From an uncultured Lachnospiraceae bacterium (GTDB taxonomy: Bacteria > Bacillota > Clostridia > Lachnospirales > Lachnospiraceae), in assembly GCA_910585555.1 (NCBI GenBank), contig CAJUFU010000014.1:35806-59134 (forward strand): a stretch of DNA of 23,329 nt. Reading direction: 5' to 3'. A program made the position numbers and the translations under genes. Each line of letters opens with the position of its first letter. Positions within the stretch are counted from its first letter, which is position 1. Shown one piece after another: positions 20,721-23,329 of the stretch. Below the pieces are notes generated by a model that was given only the letters and a program-made list of their open reading frames with translations, was not told where the DNA came from and made no database searches.

Positions 20721-23162
20721 CTACTCCTCAACCAGATAGCCAGTCTCGTTGAAGGTACATACTCTTTCCTCTATCATAACCGTTACGGCACAATAGTAAC
20801 TGCCATCCGCCAGGCGGTATCTCCAGCCCAGCGCATCCTTTTTCCACCCTTTGGGTGAAACCCCTTTTTCCATATATCCTAACTGCAGTTGATTTCTGGT
20901 CTCATCATCCTGGAAGTGCCACCATTCCGACGCAATCCCACGATATCCTGCCCCTTCCATATAAAAGGCCAGCAGATCGGCATTCTCATTGTTCATATCC
21001 GGTATGGAATACCAGCTTAGATCATGCATCTCCGACTGCATGGCAAGCTCCTCTTCCGATGCCGCATCAACCAAGGTCAAATCCAGCGCAATCCCCCGAT
21101 TGTGGGTGGATACTGTCTGCGCCAGAAAACTGCCCAGCCTGAATCTGTTATCCGTCATCACGCTGCGATAAGTCCGTGTATGGTCCAGATACCCCTTCAA
21201 AGCCAGCAGCTCTTCCCAGGGCATCCCCTTTAAAACGGGGATATCCTCTATTGCTATTTTCTGTATCAGCTGTAAATCCTCCGGCGAAAGAAGAGATACT
21301 TCCGTTGCCGCAGTCCCCTCCGGATTCTCCGGCACCATAGCCTCCGGACCTGTCAAAGTCTCCGGTGCAAGGACATAAAACATCGTCAGACCTTCTTCTG
21401 ATAATCCTTTTATACTCTCCACTGTCTCCGGTGCAAGCTCCTCCAGCAAGCGTACTGTCTCTTCCGGCAGTTCCTCCGGTATTTCCTGCTCTAAATCATT
21501 TCCCGCAAACTGCGCCGTCTCCCCATCTTCTGTGGCAGCTTCGTCTACTGCCTGCCTCTCCTGTAAGTCTTCGGTCTCATCCTCTGTAATCTCTTTCTCT
21601 ACGGCCCCTGTCCTGCCTTTTATCGTATCTTCCTCTCCGGCCTTTTCTTCTTCCTCAGTATTTTCTCCGTCCTCTTTTTCCGGCACAGGCCAGTCCAAGA
21701 TGACTTCTGTCTTATCATACAAGTACCGGGTTGCCTCATTGGGCCGAAAAGCGTCATAGATACACAGAACATAACCGTCCTCCTGCGCCCGCAGCGCCGC
21801 CTGATACAGCTTCTTCGCACAAGGATATAGATACGGAACCAGCATCCGGCCGTTTTCCATATAAATATTCTCGTATCCTGCCGCCACGCTGTCGGTCACC
21901 TCGGGGATATCGTATCCATGTACCCGGAAGATAGAGGCATAACTGTTGGTGATATTATAGGCACAGAAATCCCCCAGATATTCCGCAAGATCGATGAGAC
22001 AGTAACGTGCATCGATATAACCATATTTATCGTTATACCGGACAAAAAAACATCCCTCGGTCTCTTCCAGCACGCACAGCGTCTCTCCTGCCGGCACCTG
22101 CTCCATCACCGTTTCCCCTGAGATATCCGCTGTCATATCCAGCGCCGTCAGCGGCCAGATGGTACAATAAAGAGGAGAAATCTGTGTCCGGAATGTAACT
22201 TCTTCCGGTTCCTTTCCATGGGCTTGCCTGTCCCCTGTCTGTGCAGCACAATCGGTGACCACCCGATACCGCATCTTTGTGCCGGAAGGCAGTCTCCCTG
22301 TATCATAGGAAAGAATATCTGACCACTGGTACACCTGTCTGCTAATCCATTTCTCTTCCTCAAAAGACCATTCCTGCAGTTCATACCAGTCGCTTTTACT
22401 CTCCTGCCAGCTCAAACGATACTGCAGTTCTCCGCTCTCTTCATACGTAAGATGCACTTCATCATCCATCAAATCCACACGGTTAATCTGCATGACATCG
22501 GACAGGAGGCTGTAGAGCACATAATCATCGGCACTGTGTTTCGTGCGCACCGCGACGTCAATCTCCCGTTCTCTCCCGGATAATTCCGCACACTCCTCCA
22601 TACTGAATACGGTTTCGCCCTCTGTCTCTTCCGTATACAGCTCCATGGTTCCTTCTGCATTCATGAGATACACTTCATACCTGTCCCCCGGCTTCGTATC
22701 CCATGTGACTTTTACACACTTCTTTTCTAAATCTGCTGTCTTTGTAAGTACCGGACAATCCAGTTCTTCCGGTATCAGGGTCAGTATACGCGGCTTCCCG
22801 GCTATTTCCCTGTCATACCCGAATATCCGAAACACCCGCACGCCCTGCATCTTTAACACCAGTTCCTGCCCCGGCACCACATCCGTCAATTCCGCTCTGC
22901 CATTCTCGTACTCTCCACAGAAAATATATTCCCCGGACCCCTCATCATAACGCAGAAAGCGGTATCTATTCTTATCCGATACTGTCTGCCACGAGACAAG
23001 CAGCTTTCCGTCCTGCAGACAGCACCCGATACTTCCCTTATTTACCCCTATGCTGACCCTGATATAACTATATGTACCTGCCATCAGAAGTACCATGAAG
23101 ATAAAAAGAACAGCAAAAAGAAAAACTATCTTTTTACACCGGAATTTTCCCTTCTTTTTCAT
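20721..23162 (-). CDS. Membrane-anchored VanX-type D-Ala-D-Ala dipeptidase-like protein with SH3 and wall-binding parts
   Basis: Protein of 813 residues. A membrane anchor lies at about 11-33. Residues 45-325 are beta-rich, resembling fibronectin-type repeats. A bacterial SH3-like domain lies at about 330-392. The peptidase M15 VanX/DdpX-type domain begins near 400 with YDAFRPNEATRYLY (R473) and ends with STHNRGIALDLTLVD (H687, D694) and SEWWHF (E746, H749), giving two His and one Asp as zinc ligands plus the catalytic Glu. Between them, about residues 487-660 form an acidic Glu/Pro-rich insertion not expected in VanX. The C-terminus (770-813) looks like wall-binding repeats (GWKKDALGWRYRLADGSYY). 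It is the first gene of the operon, with a strong promoter 90 bp upstream. Likely cleaves D-Ala-D-Ala or related wall peptides; vancomycin resistance is not implied. Confidence 0.88.
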   Translation of the reverse strand: MKKKGKFRCKKIVFLFAVLFIFMVLLMAGTYSYIRVSIGVNKGSIGCCLQDGKLLVSWQTVSDKNRYRFLRYDEGSGEYIFCGEYENGRAELTDVVPGQELVLKMQGVRVFRIFGYDREIAGKPRILTLIPEELDCPVLTKTADLEKKCVKVTWDTKPGDRYEVYLMNAEGTMELYTEETEGETVFSMEECAELSGREREIDVAVRTKHSADDYVLYSLLSDVMQINRVDLMDDEVHLTYEESGELQYRLSWQESKSDWYELQEWSFEEEKWISRQVYQWSDILSYDTGRLPSGTKMRYRVVTDCAAQTGDRQAHGKEPEEVTFRTQISPLYCTIWPLTALDMTADISGETVMEQVPAGETLCVLEETEGCFFVRYNDKYGYIDARYCLIDLAEYLGDFCAYNITNSYASIFRVHGYDIPEVTDSVAAGYENIYMENGRMLVPYLYPCAKKLYQAALRAQEDGYVLCIYDAFRPNEATRYLYDKTEVILDWPVPEKEDGENTEEEEKAGEEDTIKGRTGAVEKEITEDETEDLQERQAVDEAATEDGETAQFAGNDLEQEIPEELPEETVRLLEELAPETVESIKGLSEEGLTMFYVLAPETLTGPEAMVPENPEGTAATEVSLLSPEDLQLIQKIAIEDIPVLKGMPWEELLALKGYLDHTRTYRSVMTDNRFRLGSFLAQTVSTHNRGIALDLTLVDAASEEELAMQSEMHDLSWYSIPDMNNENADLLAFYMEGAGYRGIASEWWHFQDDETRNQLQLGYMEKGVSPKGWKKDALGWRYRLADGSYYCAVTVMIEERVCTFNETGYLVEE
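21201..21704 (-). other. Acidic insertion inside the VanX-like domain
   Basis: Encodes about residues 487-654. The first part is Glu-rich and disordered (KEDGENTEEEEKAGEED). The second has helix-like repeats with the motifs PEELPEETVRLLEELAPETV, GLSEEGLTMFYVLAPETL and LSPEDLQLIQKIA. It separates the Arg motif from the zinc motifs by over 200 residues, far more than usual in VanX. Confidence 0.75.
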
Positions 23163-23252
23163 ACCAAACCGTTTCCTGATAATTTCTTTGTTCTATCAAT
23201 CATTCATCTTTTCATCTTTTTTATGTACTTTTGCGGTCAGAAAATATGCTTC

Positions 23253-23281
23253 ATTATACTCTTTCGGAGACGGAAAGTCAA
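23253..23281 (-). promoter_or_regulatory. SigA promoter of the envelope operon
   Basis: Minus-strand -35 TTGACT (23276-23281) and -10 TATAAT (23253-23258), spacer 17 bp. It gives an untranslated leader of about 85 bases before the VanX-like gene. No other clear promoter was seen before the hairpin at 14072, so five genes may depend on it. Confidence 0.88.
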
Positions 23282-23329
23282 ACACAGCCCTGTTTCGGCC
23301 ACGACAAACGCATGAGTAAATAAATTGTG

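Noticed and set aside
20721..23162. Vancomycin resistance determinant
   Set aside because: Only a VanX-like domain is present; no VanH, VanA-type ligase or VanRS pair is in the window, and the architecture points to wall remodelling.

Overview
The window looks like chromosome from a spore-forming, low-to-mid GC Firmicute. I would place it in the Clostridia, most likely Lachnospiraceae; this is an inference from protein flavour and gene order, not a database match. The supporting features are the yicC-remA-gmk-rpoZ-rimO-pgsA-cinA and recA-recX-rny gene orders, SigA promoters with 17-bp spacers, Gram-positive GAAC-N4-GTTC LexA boxes, AGGAGG ribosome binding sites, spore-coat-like genes and a SpoVB-type flippase. 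All genes lie on the minus strand except rqcH.

Region A (1-3001): a recA-recX-rny unit. RNase Y runs off the left edge just before its HD dyad. recA has a promoter with one LexA box in the spacer and a second just downstream of the -10.

Region B (3302-10444): an apparent eight-gene operon from a strong promoter at 10416-10444: yicC, remA, gmk, rpoZ, rimO, pgsA, cinA, then an unusual Gly/Asn/Tyr-rich single-pass membrane protein. It ends at a long-loop terminator (3302-3353). Several genes overlap or abut, for example TAATG at gmk/rpoZ. A 370-bp gap with no convincing gene separates it from recA.

Region C (10445-12458): rqcH, a ribosome quality-control factor, transcribed divergently from yicC. 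The intergenic region has back-to-back promoters with nested inverted repeats between them and a palindrome over the rqcH -10. A + strand terminator follows rqcH.

Region D (12472-14123): a ComEC-like metallo-beta-lactamase lipoprotein with its own likely promoter, preceded by a two-gene spore-coat-like unit. That unit has a strong terminator at its end. At its start is a perfect 15-bp hairpin with a U-tract touching the first ribosome binding site.

Region E (14148-23281): a five-gene cell-envelope operon from a near-consensus promoter at 23253-23281. In order of transcription it holds a VanX-like dipeptidase with SH3 and wall-binding parts and a large acidic insertion, a secreted transglutaminase-like protein with wall-binding repeats, an MBOAT O-acyltransferase (AlgI type), an AlgX/DHHW-type SGNH protein with thirteen 11-residue Gln/Thr/Gly repeats, and a SpoVB/MOP-type flippase. 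I infer a system that exports and O-acylates a surface polysaccharide and remodels or attaches to the wall. This cluster is the best candidate here for an undescribed system.
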